Source: Conchocele bisecta (taxonomy: Eukaryota; Mollusca; Bivalvia; Lucinida; Thyasiridae). Taken from it: 64,000 bases of DNA. Under the pieces are notes generated by a model that saw only the letters and a list, made by a program, of their open reading frames with translations, ran no database searches and was not told the origin of the DNA. Both the position numbers and the translations under genes were made by a program. The stretch lies in contig CM055279.1 of assembly GCA_029237695.1 (NCBI GenBank), positions 23,687,919-23,751,918 of the forward strand, in the 5' to 3' direction. Every line of letters starts with the position of its first letter. Within the stretch, counting starts at the first letter, position 1. Shown in pieces: positions 20,588-31,972 of this stretch.

Positions 20588-21201
20588 AATATTCCCCACG
20601 CCATTAGGTCTGCTATTCCATGACTGCGTTGTATATTAACCGCGCGTAACAATTGGCAATAACGACCGACAATACACGATCAATCATGGTGTAGAAAAGA
20701 AAAGCAATTTCAAATGGTTAGCGAAATATAATCTCACTTTTTTTTCTTTTCTAATTATATATTAATAATACGAGAATATATAACCTACATGTGTTGTACG
20801 CAAATGTTTTCTATGACAATTGGAAATAGGCAACCAGTTTCCGTGACCAGTGAGCATACACTGAAAGAACAGACATGGTCAATACTTTATTCTGCAGTGG
20901 TTAGTATCATCATGAAAAGCCCAGAAAATAAATTGTCTGTGCTGTCCATGGTGATACGCAACACTGCATAGTAAAACTATAAACAGTAATTTGTTCAGTA
21001 TTCCGACAATACCGGTTTTCGGATGACGGGTACTGGATTACAGAATTATTGAGTTAAATGGTTAAGAATGACAATAGGAATGCCACCGACTTAGAGCACC
21101 GTTAATCTGCCGGCTATTCATTGTTCCGATAATCCCGTCGTAGATAAGATACTCCGAGATATGGTATATGTATGTATACTGGCGAGCAAAAATAACGCAC
21201 C
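20588..21201. other. Unassigned intergenic sequence
   Basis: No supported feature. A 60-codon ORF at 20789-20971 has no recognisable motif. Confidence 0.3.
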
Positions 21202-21416
21202 AGGGGTCAGTTTCACTAAACTTCGTACGACTAAAATGTTCGTACATGCATAATTATGATAGTCTGTAAATTTCACTTTAACATTGTTTTCTTGTAAACA
21301 ATTAATTATGCAGCCTATGTTCAATAAATGTAAATCCATCAATTGTAATTTCCAGACGATCCTAAATTTGCACTTACAAACATTTTAGTCGTACGAAGTT
21401 TAGTGAAACGGTCCAC
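21202..21416. mobile_element. CGTACGACTAAAAT MITE, copy
   Basis: Starts aggggtcagtttcactaaac and ends agtttagtgaaacggtcc. The left half of the central palindrome is shortened (aattatgcagcctatgttc). Confidence 0.75.
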
Positions 21417-21590
21417 ATGGCCGCGTTTGACTGATCTTCTTACGATAAAAAAGTTCGTGCGAAGATAGTTATTAGTACGTGATAATGTATTAATGATTTT
21501 CCACGATCGGCTGTCTGTGTAAATGCTTTTTTAAACAATATTTTTGCACTTACGAACTTAGTTTTACGAAGTTTAGTGAAACGGGCCGCA
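21417..21590. mobile_element. Diverged relative of the CGTACGAC MITE
   Basis: It has the end sequence and a cttacgaacttag / ttcttacgataaaaaagttc inner pair, but a different middle (gattttccacgatcggctg). It abuts the previous copy. Confidence 0.55.
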
Positions 21591-22427
21591 CTTGATCAAT
21601 ACATATGAGACAAGCCATGCGATTTTATACCTGACAAACGGGTTACCTCCTTATCAAAGTTCAAGGGTGAACTATTGGACAAGAACCTATATTGGACAAA
21701 CATTTCATAAACACTATTTTTGTTCTCGTCACATATATGCGATCAGACATGTGCTTTTGTAACTCCGAAAATGTGCGATTTTTTCGACGTCATTTCCTGA
21801 TAAAAGGTAGACACTAGTTAAACCAACTGGCTTTTTCAAAAACGTGGAAATGTTAAAAATCGTCACCTTCTTGTAACAGTTGATGTTGAAAAGACACCAA
21901 ACAGCGTCATAGCGCCGTGTACCATGCCAAAAAACACGGCACAAGTTTTAGCAAGTCACCGGGCCCCGCAAACAGTCGTCGAAATCGATGTTTTCCGTCA
22001 CCTGTGATAAGGATCCAAGCTAGAGGTAGCACAACCTCTCAACAACGTGTTCTTGTTCAACTCAGGCGAGCTTGCGCCAGCTAATTTGAGCACTGCTCAA
22101 AGCTGTTGACGGCAATTACTTTGTTGGGTATTTTCACACGGGGTTAAGCATTTAATCAATCTCATTCTAAAAATCAAGCAGCTTGATTTGCCGAGCCTGA
22201 GCTGAGCTCATATATATTAAATATAAGATTAAATATAAGGCCATACAAATAATTCGGCTAGTAGACACGGAGGGCGGATACTTTATAGACTCATGTACAT
22301 GCTATACAAATATTTTGTTGTGACTAAAAAGAAAATAAATAAAAACGAAATATTTTGTTTGAAATCCTCGTTTCTGATTTATTTAAAATTCGTAATTTTG
22401 CATGTCCATTGAACATATGGTTCACAT
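21591..22427. other. Unassigned intergenic sequence
   Basis: No repeat family is recognised. The minus-strand ORF at 21729-21944 carries no motif. At 22053-22115, caactcaggcgagcttgcg and gctaatttgagcactgctc are low-complexity only. Confidence 0.3.
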
Positions 22428-22497
22428 TTAATGAAACCTCTCTAAACCGGACACCCTGTGAGATCCCAGTATGTCCGGTTTAGAGAGGTTTCACTGT
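22428..22497. repeat. CCGGACA hairpin
   Basis: The sequence atgaaacctctctaaaccgg then acaccctg pairs with agtatgtccggtttagagag and gtttcac. The flanking aaatcaggcatttgatcgtt is the inner part of the longer form seen at 22812-23032. Confidence 0.75.
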
Positions 22498-22627
22498 AAA
22501 TCAGGCATTTGATCGTTCTGAGTCAAAGTTGTCCAGCACGAGAGCGGAGTGATATAAACTTTATAATCATGGTTTATGGGTCTCCAAGTCATGACTGATA
22601 TACTGGCGTATGTCGGTGTCTTTTATA

Positions 22628-22804
22628 CATACAGTCGACAATCGTTTACTCAAAGTCCAGGGGACTGAGGAGAATACTTTGAGTTATTGAACATTTGAGT
22701 TAACGAGATATATTATATAGAAAAACACGTACTTGGGACCGAGAATTCAATTTGATATCAGTAGTTTGTCTTAAGAGAGTTTGAGGTAACGAGTGTTTAC
22801 TGTA
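22628..22804. mobile_element. pogo/Tigger-like MITE
   Basis: The ends tacagtcgacaatcgtttac then tcaaagtcc, and the complement of tacagtaaacactcgttacc then tcaaactctc, lie 177 bp apart. The CAGT...-start and TA flanks fit pogo-type elements. Confidence 0.5.
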
Positions 22805-22811
22805 TATTCAT

Positions 22812-23032
22812 ATACAGTGGAACCTCAGCTACATGTACAGCTATCACCAAGAAAATACATGTGATCTCATTTTTCGTCATTTATCGCAGGTGATAATGTT
22901 TGTTCGTGATCGCTATCGCACACAGCTATTTATCAGAACGATCAAATGCCTGATTTACCGTGAGTGAAACCTCTCTAAGCCGTACACCATGGGGACCTCC
23001 CAGGGTGTCCAGTTTACAGAGGTTTCACTGTA
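22812..23032. mobile_element. Long CCGGACA element
   Basis: Starts tacagtggaacctcagctac and ends with the hairpin gtgaaacctctctaagccgt...agaggtttcactgta. Between them are gtttgttcgtgatcgctatc and atcaaatgcctgatttac, as in the longer copies at 30386 and 62336. Confidence 0.6.
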
Positions 23033-23299
23033 CTATTTATCTATAGTTGGGTTCACTTGAGAATTACTTAAACATGCTGCGCCAATCTTGCCAATATTCG
23101 TCAATGAGTACTAAAACTTCTGAAAATTAATATTGCATTCGCATAGTATGCTCGAAACAACAAAGTGAGATTGGCTGAGACTGGGCATAGCTCAGGCCCA
23201 GCCAATCACACTGTGTGCTTTCGGGTTTTAAAATCGAGTACATACCTGCTATAGATGAGACAATAATCGCTGACCCGTCTAGATTAATTAAAGCAGCCG

Positions 23300-23974
23300 G
23301 AAGTGTTTTGACGTATTGTCTTTTCCAAGCTTTTCTGCAGACGAACATTTGGTTATTGAACACATTATATCTAAAAATATTTAAATGTAAGTACTTTATT
23401 ATCTATAACTAAAAAGTCACCTACAAACAAATTTTTTGATGAAATTCCATCAAATATTGATTTAATTGCGAAAAAACGATTTTCATATTGTAATTTAACA
23501 TGGGGGCGAAAAATAGATGTTTAAACATATTTTTTTTATTTGTGGACAGATTTTCAAAATCTAACTTGTTTTCTTATTTGCATCATTTCCAAGCTATCTC
23601 ACCAGGTTCCAGAGTCAAATTCAATGTTTCGTTCTTTGATCCTCCTCCACCTCCTCCTCCTTGTTCTCACATGTTAAATTCCCATAGGCTTCGTCCATTT
23701 ATGAATAGGGGGTGTTTTTGTTCTAAGAAATATTAAAATTACTTTCAAAAAGTGCAGATCCTGATGAGACGGCTCGTTACGAGCCGGCTCATCTGGATCT
23801 GCACTTTTTGCATAATCGTTCTCGCAATAAAATGAAAATTTATGAAATGTCATCAAATAAAAAAAATGGTGGAAGGGTGACATTTTTGTTATTAGTACTT
23901 ACTTATTTTTTTAGATTTATTGTGCTTAGCAGCCAAACGTTCGTCGGCAGCAAAACGTGGAACAAACAGTAGGC
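23300..23974. mobile_element. GTCGGCAGC MITE with nested GAGCCGGCTC hairpin
   Basis: The left end is damaged (cagacgaacatttggttatt). The right end is tcgtcggcagcaaaacgtgg then aacaaacagtagg. The left inner arm atgttaaattcccatagg stops at 23688 and the family resumes at 23817 (tcgttctcgcaataaaatg). Confidence 0.65.
23689..23816. mobile_element. TTAACCC family hairpin part, nested
   Basis: Contains ccatttatgaatagggggtg and the full gtgcagatcctgatgagac hairpin to 23806. The outer TTAACCC ends are absent. Confidence 0.65.
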
Positions 23975-24227
23975 GCATGCATTTTGGGAACGAAGGCGTT
24001 CGGTAAGTGGGTTTGCTTAGAAATTAGGAATGGATAAGTTCATTGCATTATAAAGTGGTAGCTCTGAAACATCTAGTTGATAAATTGCTTTCGTATTTAA
24101 ATGGATGTTGTGTAACTTCATTACCATACTGTGATTGACAAGTCAATAGTTTTAAATTGTTTTTCGTCTCTAAAATAACATTCTACCTTTGGAGGACACT
24201 CTAGGTCTCTCTGTAATCAATCGGGAC

Positions 24228-24490
24228 GAGAACTAAATTGTGCTCGTGACTGGAGAAATGGGGGTTATGGGATTTGTAACTCGTGTATATAGTAATCAAA
24301 TAGCACACTCAGTATGTAGCATGACAACGATCTATAGTGCTTGTTCGAATCATGAAAATCATGACGTACGCTTAATTTATGGAATGGCGAACAGTGTAGA
24401 TCCTGTTTGGCCTGTGCGGATGCCTGATCAGCATCTAAACTGGTCGCAAAACACATAAGCCACATGTATCCAGTCACAGACGCAATTAAC
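24228..24490. mobile_element. CTTATGG palindromic MITE, copy
   Basis: Runs from gtgactggagaaatgggggt to tgtatccagtcacagacgc. It keeps the site acgatctatagtgc (24328-24341) that is empty of the DH-C insertion. Confidence 0.7.
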
Positions 24491-24983
24491 CACTCGCCAT
24501 CGAACATGTCGAATGCTGCTAGTTGCATGTTTTCAAAAGTAAAGCTATTTATTTTTCTACTTACATCATTTTTGCCATACTTGTCCCCGGAAGAATATAA
24601 TTGTCATGCGCCGCCCACAGCGGAAAGCGAAATCTCGTAATCATTTGAAAGTCTCGCACGCAACGAGGTTATTTCCCGCGAATTCATGCACCGCCGACGT
24701 AATTAATTAACTGTGACGACACCGGAACCACCCGTGTCGCGAATGATTGAGAAAATAAATGACTTTGGGAATTTGAAAACTGAGTTGTTTGTCATTTTCT
24801 TGTATTCTTGTTATGACGCTATCGACGTCATTAGTTACGTATGCAAGGCAAAGCAATTCAACGTTTCCCGCAATTCCAACATTGTCCGATTCCAACATTG
24901 ACGGAGACCAGCTCACATTTCCGCACGATATGCCACCTGATGTACACATATTTGCATGTGTTGTGTAATTGTTCGTTGCGTAT
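24491..24983. other. Unassigned intergenic sequence
   Basis: Opposed short ORFs at 24713-24949 show no known motif and no repeat family is present. This could be single-copy sequence. Confidence 0.3.
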
Positions 24984-25052
24984 TGTCTAGTAACATAAGG
25001 TCGTAACTGCTATGCTAAAGCATAGCATTTACGACCTTATGTTACTAGACCA
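24984..25052. repeat. Isolated hairpin
   Basis: The arms gtctagtaacataaggtcgt and its complement surround aactgctatgctaaagcatagcattt, which is itself an inner hairpin. Confidence 0.65.
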
Positions 25053-25059
25053 TCATGTC

Positions 25060-25492
25060 ATTTGTCAAGGTACATGATCACGTTGTTACAACAATTACTG
25101 AAATTTCCAGAAGCGCCTCCGATTCAAAGTACGTATTGTTACATTGTCCTTATTGTGTAACGGATTTTAATGAAATATGGCGCATCAAACGCGTCTTGTT
25201 AAGCTGCATTTTGGTGGTCTCGGTACTTTGGCCAAAACTTCTGTCGTTTTTGCGAAGAATCGATTTCCGTGTTTGCTGTCAATACTGACACGGAAATCGA
25301 TTCTTCTCAAAAACGACATAATAATGTGCCGTTGTCCCGAGACCACAACATGCTGTGCCATATTTCATCAAAATACGTTGCATATTAAGGAAACTATCAA
25401 ATACTATTTACTTTGGAGTGGGAGCGCTTTCAATACTTTCAAACATTGTTGTGGTTGTGGTAACCACGTGATCACGCACCTTGTTTGTGATT
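25060..25492. mobile_element. GCATGATCACGTGG MITE, copy 2
   Basis: Starts caaggtacatgatcacgttg and ends taaccacgtgatcacgcacc then ttg. Central pair aatcgatttccgtgt / gacacggaaatcgatt at 25258-25303. Confidence 0.75.
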
Positions 25493-25497
25493 GCGAC

Positions 25498-25735
25498 ATG
25501 AGGATTTGGGGCTGATGACAGTTACGCCGATGATGGACCCAGAGCAGTATGTGTATTTGCGCAGACTGATTAGGCCGGGTCTACACTGGTCGGCATGCGG
25601 TGAGTAACCAACACGTCACTCATATAGCAAACAGAACAGATCCATATCAGACAATTGTAGTGTGCTAGACGATGAGAAGCTATACTGTTGGAAAATGTCG
25701 TAAGCCCCCATTTCTCCTGTCGCGGCCACATTTGA
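25498..25735. mobile_element. Diverged CTTATGG MITE
   Basis: The start ggatttggggctgatgacag is poorly kept. The right half (ctgttggaaaatgtcgtaag then cccccatttctcctgtcgc) is clear and also starts the tandem duplication. Confidence 0.5.
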
Positions 25736-25992
25736 GACACGCCATGTAATTTGTTACCTTCGGAAATCTGCGTAATTGCATGAAATACGTTTATAAAAGT
25801 TACAATATTTTCCGTAAATGACGTCAAAGGTTGACAAAAATTTCACAGTACATGCGGAATAATGTACTCCGAAAATTGTGTCAACTTTTGACTTTATCTG
25901 TGAAAAATATTGTAAATTTTGTAAACCTGTTTAATGAAATTACGCCGCTGTACGAAGGTACACAATCGCATGGCGTGTCTCATTTGTCTACC
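25728..25992. mobile_element. GACACGCCATG palindromic MITE, copy 1
   Basis: The ends tgagacacgccatgtaattt and its near complement (gcatggcgtgtctcatttg), with inner pairs ttccgtaaatgacgtcaaag / tgtgtcaacttttgac and acatgcgg-aataatgta. About 260 bp. Confidence 0.65.
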
Positions 25993-26235
25993 GGAATTTG
26001 TTGAATGTATTCATTTGCATTTAAACTGCCTCAATCAAAGCTGTCAGAGGGGGTCCTTAAATGAGGGATCGCCGACGTTTCGAGACAGATTTGTCATTGA
26101 TTGCCGACGACAGCAACATTGCAAACACAGCGACGTGTGCCGGAGATGCGAATGCTGACAATAAACACTAGTTACACCGTGGTTCGTCCGCATGCACGGG
26201 GAGAGAATCCACGAGTAGATTATTGGCAGTACAGT

Positions 26236-26940
26236 ACAATATCAGTAGCCTATTTCACCAACATTGCAAAGTATACTTTCCTAGCAAAGTATACTTTGAG
26301 GGAGAAATCTTCAATTTTGGATAAATTTATTAATTTTTATTATACTGAATTTATTACATTATCACAGCCAATTTGGCTGTGATAATGTAATACATTCAGT
26401 ATGATAATTCTGCATACTTTTAATCATCAAATATATGCAGTTGTTTGTTCTATATGAAATGATGCATTTCAGGAATAATACATGATTGCTCCCTCAAAGT
26501 ATACTTTGCTAGATAAGTATATTTTGCAAGTTTGATGAAATCGGCTACAGGCTAGTGTCTTTTGATATTAAGTTTATCAGGCAAGGCTAGGAAACGCGTA
26601 GGAATTCCGAGGCTTGCCGAGGAATTCCTACCGTTTCCGAGCCGAGCCTGATAAACTTGATATAAAAATACACTAGCCTGGTATTCTATTTATCAGGTAA
26701 CGTTTTATGCTCGAAAATGACATTATATGACGTCGTAATCTATGGACAGAACGCGAACTTGTTTACGTTGAGTCATTACACTGACGTCATTCGGTAACGT
26801 CATTTGACGTCATCCGACCAATGGAATGTCAGTTTTCACTTCGTTGTAACCCGGATGTTTATATCAGGGCAATGCCTGATACAACAATATGTTATCAGTC
26901 AGTACGTATTCGGTCAATACAGGGCAGGTTACCTGATAAA
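26236..26940 (-). mobile_element. Double-hairpin element DH-B, copy 2, with nested MITE
   Basis: It starts ACAATATCAG, a diverged form of AGAGAATACCAG. After the nested insertion it continues GGCTAGTGTCTTTTGATATT at 26551 and ends GTTACCTGATAAA. The junction at 26678-26692 reads ggtattctatttatc, identical to the DH-A junction motif. The other tandem copy reads cagtacagt-cggaca-accatcttct at the same place, an empty or nearly empty site. Confidence 0.7.
26246..26547. mobile_element. AGTATACTTTG palindromic MITE, copy 1
   Basis: Starts tagcctatttcaccaacatt then gcaaagtatactttcc and ends with the complement (agtatattttgcaagtttga, tgaaatcggcta). CAG flanks both sides (26243-26245, 26548-26550) and occurs once in intact DH-B, so this is a 3-bp CAG target duplication. 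The central hairpin is attacattatcacagccaat / ttggctgtgataatgtaat. Confidence 0.75.
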
Positions 26941-27102
26941 ACCATCTTCTATAAATAGTTCCATATATTGTCGACTGTCTGTCTATAGATGTATTTATAA
27001 ACAATGCAAACACATTTTCTACGATATTATTAAACTTTAATAGAGGTACTATCAATATTTGACCAAAATTCACGAAATAAAAATGTAGTCTCGTATACAA
27101 GG

Positions 27103-27545
27103 TGGATGATTACAACAACAACAACAATTACTGAAACTTTCAGAAACGCCTCCGATTCAAGGTACTTGTACGTAGTCTTTTATATTGTCCTTATTATGTA
27201 TTTTTATGAAATATGGCGCATCAAACGCGTCTTGTTAATCTGCATTTGGTGGTCTCGATACTTTGGCCTAAACTTCTATCGTTTTGGCAAAGAATGGAAT
27301 TTCGTGTTTACTGTAATACTGACACGGAAATAGATTCTTCGCAAAAACGACATGAGTATGTCCCGAAGTCCTAAGACCACCGAATGCAGCTCGTCGTGAA
27401 GACGCGTTTGCTCCGCCATGTTCCATCAAAATCCATTGCATATTAACGAAACTATCAAATAATACTTACTTTGGAGTGGGCGCGCTTTCAACACGTTCAG
27501 TAATTGTTGTTGTTGCTCTAACCGCGTGATCATGCACCTTGGTAT
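27103..27545. mobile_element. GCATGATCACGTGG MITE, copy 3
   Basis: Starts aaggtggatgattacaacaa and ends aaccgcgtgatcatgcacct tgg. It is the last element of tandem copy 1. Confidence 0.7.
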
Positions 27546-27664
27546 ATATAGTTTGCAAAAGAATAATAATATTGAAAGATAAATATTTTGCAATGTTTAT
27601 ATAGCCATACAACTGGGAATGTTTACACGAACAGACTGTTGGAAAATGTCGTAAGACCCCATTT

Positions 27665-27935
27665 CTCCTGTCGCGGCCACATTTGAGACACGCCATGTAA
27701 TTTGTTCCCTTCGGAAATCTGCGTAATTGCATGAAATACGTTTACAAAAGTTACAATATTTTCCGTAAATGACGTCAAAGGTTGACAAAAATTTCACAGT
27801 ACATGCGGAATAATGTACTCCGAAAATTGTGTCAACTTTTGAATTTATTGTAAATTTTGTAAACCTATTTAATGAAATTACGCAGCTGTCCGAAGGTACA
27901 CAATCGCATGGCGTGTCTCATTTGTATACCGGCAT
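27665..27935. mobile_element. GACACGCCATG palindromic MITE, copy 2
   Basis: Duplicate of 25728-25992 with the same inner pairs. The stretch tttatctgtgaaaaatattg is shortened. Confidence 0.65.
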
Positions 27936-28105
27936 TTGTTGAATGTATTCATTTGCATTTAAACTGCCTCAAACAAAGCTGTCAGAGGGGGTCCTTAAAT
28001 GAGGGATCGCCGACGTTTCGAAACAGATTTGTCATTGATTGCGACGACAGCAACATTGCAAACACAGCGACGTGTGCCGGAGATGCGAATGCTGACAATA
28101 AACAC

Positions 28106-28539
28106 AGAGAGAATGTGCCGTGAAACACGGTGCCGTGAAACATTTTTGATATCCAGTCAATACAATTTTTGCATTTTGCAGCCATTTGAAGGTGTTGATG
28201 GGATAAATAGAATAGTAGGTCAATGCCGTGAATGGGAAAACATATCTGGCGCGGCACGGAAACGGGATGTGCTCGGCAGAGCCTCGCCCATCCCGTTTGC
28301 TGAGCCTTGCCAGATATTTTTTCCCATTCACGGCACTAACCTACTATTCTCTATCTATTTTCCTTATTTCTGAACCAAAGTATATGTTGTGACCACTCAT
28401 TTGAAACGTCTCGTCGAGACGGTTTAAATGGTTGTCGCTACATATACTTCTGATGAGAAATAAAGAAATTCTATTTTCCGTTTCCTGAGCTTTGCAATAT
28501 ATTTTTTCCCATTCACGGCACTAACCTACTATTCTCTAT
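28106..28539 (+). mobile_element. DH-A element with one 3' module, 5'-truncated
   Basis: The usual TTATCCCGTCAACACAG start is missing; it opens agagagaatgtgccgtgaaa. The stem-2 hairpin ends CTATTCTCTAT at 28354 and is followed by an extra module: ttatttctgaaccaaagtat, a decayed CGAGACGG hairpin (28396-28446), agaaataaagaaattct, then a second partial stem-2 arm ending CTATTCTCTAT at 28539. Confidence 0.75.
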
Positions 28540-28781
28540 TTACACCGTGGTTCGTCCGCATGCACGAGGAGAGAATCCACGAGTAGATTATTGGCAGTAC
28601 AGTCGGACAACCATCTTCTATAAATAGTTCCATATATTGTCGACTGTCTTTCTCACGAAAGCTAATGACATATTGCTATACATTGTATTTATAAACAATG
28701 AAAACAAATTTTCTACGATATTATTAAATTACTATCAATATTTGACCAAAATTCACGAAATAAAAATGTAGTCTCGTATAC

Positions 28782-29220
28782 AAGGTGGATGATTACAACA
28801 ACAACAACAATTACTGAAACTTTCAGAAACGCCTCCGATTCAAGGTACTTGTACGTAGTCTTTTATATTGTCCTTATTATGTATTTTTATGAAATATGGC
28901 GCATCAAACGCGTCTTGTTAATCTGCATTTGGTGGTCTCGATACTTTGGCCTAAGCTTCTATCGTTTTGGCAAAGAATCGAATTTCGTGTTTACTGTAAT
29001 ACTGACACGGAAATAGATTCTTCGCAAAAACTACATGAGTATGTCCCGAAGTCCTAAGACCACCGAATGCAGCTCGTCGTGAGACGCGTTTGCTCCACAA
29101 TGTTCCATCAAAATCCGTTGCATATTAACGAAACTATCAAATAATACTTACTTTGGAGTGGGCACGCTTTCAACGCGTTCAGTCATTGTTGTTGTTGCGT
29201 GATCATGCACCTTGGTATAT
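28782..29220. mobile_element. GCATGATCACGTGG MITE, copy 4
   Basis: Paralogue of 27103-27545 with small changes. The right end has lost part of gtggttac (gttgttgcgtgatcatgcac). Confidence 0.7.
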
Positions 29221-29302
29221 ATAGTTTGCAAAAGAATAATAATATTGAAAGATAAATATTTTGCAATGTTTATATAGCCATACAACTGGGAATGTTTACA
29301 CG

Positions 29303-29654
29303 AATTGACAGTATAAGGGCTCTTAACCCCTAAAATGTGAAAAACGTAAATTGTTGTCTGGTGTTCTGTTATATAGTGTGTTCGTTCACAATAAAACATG
29401 TTTTGACAGCACTTTCCATTGGAAATGATTCTAAAGTGTTGGTAAAACATGTTTTTGACGAGTAAATGGAAAATAAAAAATAAACAACAGACAAACACAT
29501 TTTAATTCACCGCTGTAAGAGTTAACAATCGTAGGGCACGGTCACGAGTTTACTAGTACACGAACATATATATATTCAAGCGGAATAAATTCAGTAATAT
29601 TTATAATTATACGCGGTGTGGGTTGTCTACCATATTGACGTTCCATATTCGTTT
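29303..29654. other. Unassigned sequence with a short inverted repeat
   Basis: The words aaaacatgttttgacagcac and gttggtaaaacatgttt repeat at 29394 and 29440 around a tccattgga centre. Nothing else was recognised. Confidence 0.35.
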
Positions 29655-30115
29655 GTTACTAAAGCGGCCCTTACATATCGGTCGCGGAACCCACGCGACT
29701 CCTAAAACAGGCCAAAACGGGCATTTTCGTCGGACGCTGCCCGATTTCTACGGCTTCCGCTGCGATCTTTAGGGGTCGCCCGAACCCCGCGGGCGTGAAA
29801 ATCTGACTCCCAAATCTGCGATTTTCCAAGCGCGATTTTAGGTCTTGGCAAGCCCGTAGACAAGTCGCCAGGGCCTGCTGGAAATCGACCGGTGATCGGG
29901 CGGACGCCTGAATATGTTTTTTTTTTATCTTATATTTAAGGGTAGGAATTGGCTCGAGGACCTTCCAAACCCGGTAGCCTGAATATTTATACAACGCATC
30001 TATATATACTCGAGGCACGGATGCCGGGAGGAAGCCTAACATCAATCGCTAGTCGCCCAGCCGGCGTCCTGGCGGCGCCTAGACGGGCTCCGCCAGGACG
30101 CCTATAGAAAATAGT
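29655..30115. mobile_element. GC-rich unclassified repeat
   Basis: The composition is much richer in GC than the surroundings. Conspicuous words are gcggcccttacatatcggtc, gggcattttcgtcgga and tctgcgattttccaagcgcg. It ends in a strong hairpin (ggcgtcctggcgg / ccgccaggacgcc) and ctatagaaaatag. The minus-strand ORF of 124 codons matches nothing I recognise. It resembles interspersed repeats of marine invertebrates, but the class is unknown. Confidence 0.4.
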
Positions 30116-30349
30116 GATGGTATACAGGAAAACATGTTTTTGTTGTTGTTTTAAATTCGGAAAACGCTGCTATTCAGTGTAATCGATTGTTGTTATATGA
30201 TCTCCATTAAAAACGTGACAATTCGCCGAATTTCACCAAATCTAACGCCGGTGATACACAAATGTAGTCCGAAATTACATCTAAGGGAAGTTAATCGTGA
30301 TCTTCCTGGGTCGGTAACCTATTTATAAGACTGGTATATCGGATATACT

Positions 30350-31003
30350 TACAGGAAAACCTCTCTAACCCGGGCACAATGTACAATGGAACCTCTCTAA
30401 ACCGGACACTCGAGAAAATATGGATGTTTAACTTAGCGATTTTTTGGGGGTTACTTTGTAATTTACCTCCGATGGTAATGTCTGTTCGTGATCACAAAGC
30501 GTGAACACATGTCTTGGAGTGGTCACATGCCTCATTTACCATAGAACCTGTCTAACCCGGACACAAAGTACAGTGAAACCCCTCTAAACCGGGCACTCGG
30601 GAAAATATGGATGTTTAACTTAGATGGGCTTCGCAGTTATGTATTTCCGATTACAATGACTTTTTATGTTTGCAAAACACTAGACTGTGCCATGAAGCGC
30701 TAACATGTCTGATTTACAGTGGAACATCTCCAAATCGGACACCCTGGGGACCCCCCAGGGTGTCCGGTTTAGAGAGATTCCACTGCAAGTTGCTTTATTG
30801 GTGAAGTTTTGTTTTGGGTTACTTTATAATTTACCTCCGATAGAAATGTCTGTTCGTGATCGCAAAGCATGAACACATGTCTTGGAGTGGTCATATGCCT
30901 GATTTAAGCTGGAACCTCTATAAACCGGACATACTGGGGACCTCCTAGGAGGTCCCCAGTGTGTCCGGTTTAGAGAGGTTCTACTTTGCATATACACATA
31001 CGA
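30350..31003. repeat. Cluster of CCGGACA elements
   Basis: At least five ends lie in 650 bp: tacaatggaacctctctaaa (30382), tacagtgaaacccctctaaa (30570), a complete hairpin at 30717-30784, and another at 30909-30986 whose arms include ctaggaggtccccagtgtgt. The inner sequence gtctgttcgtgatcacaaag and gaacacatgtcttggagtgg is repeated twice. Confidence 0.7.
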
Positions 31004-31166
31004 CAATAAATCGAGAATAATCCTTGGGATCACGCTGGCCATCCATCAGGATGAGACCGTTATATGGGCAATAGCAGTCATTGAATGTGTCGCCGTATTT
31101 CAGGATTCGGCCGGCTCAGCTGTCGCCGTGGATAAACTAGGAGACCGTTAAACTTTAATCTCGCTG

Positions 31167-31616
31167 TTAAACGTACATTCCCACTCAGTCGGCACAAAAT
31201 GTTCTTTATATCAGAGACATCACCTGAGACATTTTCTGGCAAAATAAACATTATTTCACCAATACCCCACATATTGATTGGCATTATTATACAATTCATA
31301 TCAGACGTAGATTTATTCTCTGTATTTATTTTTTGATGTGCAATGATCATACCTTATAATCTGTCTAAAATATTATTTATTCAGATGATGCATTTAATTA
31401 GTATAAATAATGAAAAAATATCATGCCTCATTTGCATATGAAAATAGCCTGATACCACCGCGCGTCACTATCAGTAAAATAAATATTACTAAATGATTAT
31501 ATCTGTATAGCGGGCACTAGTAAATTTTAGAACTGGTGGAATAGTGACACAATTATACACTTATTTAATTCCTATAAAGAACATTTTGTACCTACTGAGT
31601 GGGTATGTACCTTTAA
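31167..31616. mobile_element. GGTACATGCCCACT MITE, copy 1
   Basis: Ends acgtacattcccactcagtc then ggcacaaaatgttctttata, and the complement ending gggtatgtacctttaa. The inner right half contains cctgataccaccgcgcgtca and gataagtata-like AT-rich sequence. TTAA at the ends suggests TTAA targeting. About 450 bp. Confidence 0.7.
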
Positions 31617-31864
31617 GGGTACTGTGTGTCACATGGTGTCACAAATGTTCAACGTGTGGTGGTTCTCATTATGGACGCCAACTAGCATATTTTATTCGAT
31701 CAAATTTCAAGCAGTTTCTGTTGCATTTCCACATATATAGAGGAAGAAAGAAATACTACTAGTATATAAGTATATTGTAACATGGCGCTAACAGGACACC
31801 GTAGAGATCAGATTATCATGTGCTCTGATACAGTAGGTGACTGGTCAGAACAGTTATTCAGGGA

Positions 31865-31972
31865 CAAAATGTTCGATTTACGGTACGGCGACCAGCGAAG
31901 CCCCTGATCAGACTGCGCGGACGCGCAGGCTGATCTGGGGCTACGCTGGTCGCTCACGCTGTAACGTTGTAA
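31865..31972. mobile_element. Short CTTATGG-type hairpin
   Basis: The stretch gcgaccagcgaagcccctga then tcagactgcgcg pairs with cgcgcaggctgatctggggc and tacgctggtcgc. Only the centre of the family is present. Confidence 0.55.

Larger units (their letters stand above)
25684..27629. repeat. Tandem segmental duplication, copy 1
   Basis: Begins ctgttggaaaatgtcgtaag and ends aactgggaatgtttacacga. It holds the GACACGCC palindrome, a CAATCAAAGCTG...GATGCGAATGC stretch, a DH-B element with a nested MITE, and a GCATGATCACGTGG MITE, in that order. The adjacent copy shares the backbone at about 95% by eye but not the DH-B insertion. Confidence 0.75.
27635..29302. repeat. Tandem segmental duplication, copy 2
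   Basis: Same backbone order as copy 1, ending aactgggaatgtttacacga at 29284-29303. It lacks the 705-bp DH-B insertion but carries a DH-A insertion (28106-28539) missing from copy 1, where aataaacac-tag-ttacaccgtgg is continuous. Confidence 0.75.

Noticed and set aside
29671..30045. 124-codon minus-strand ORF in GC-rich repeat
   Set aside because: No recognisable domain. The open frame follows from the GC-rich composition of an interspersed repeat.
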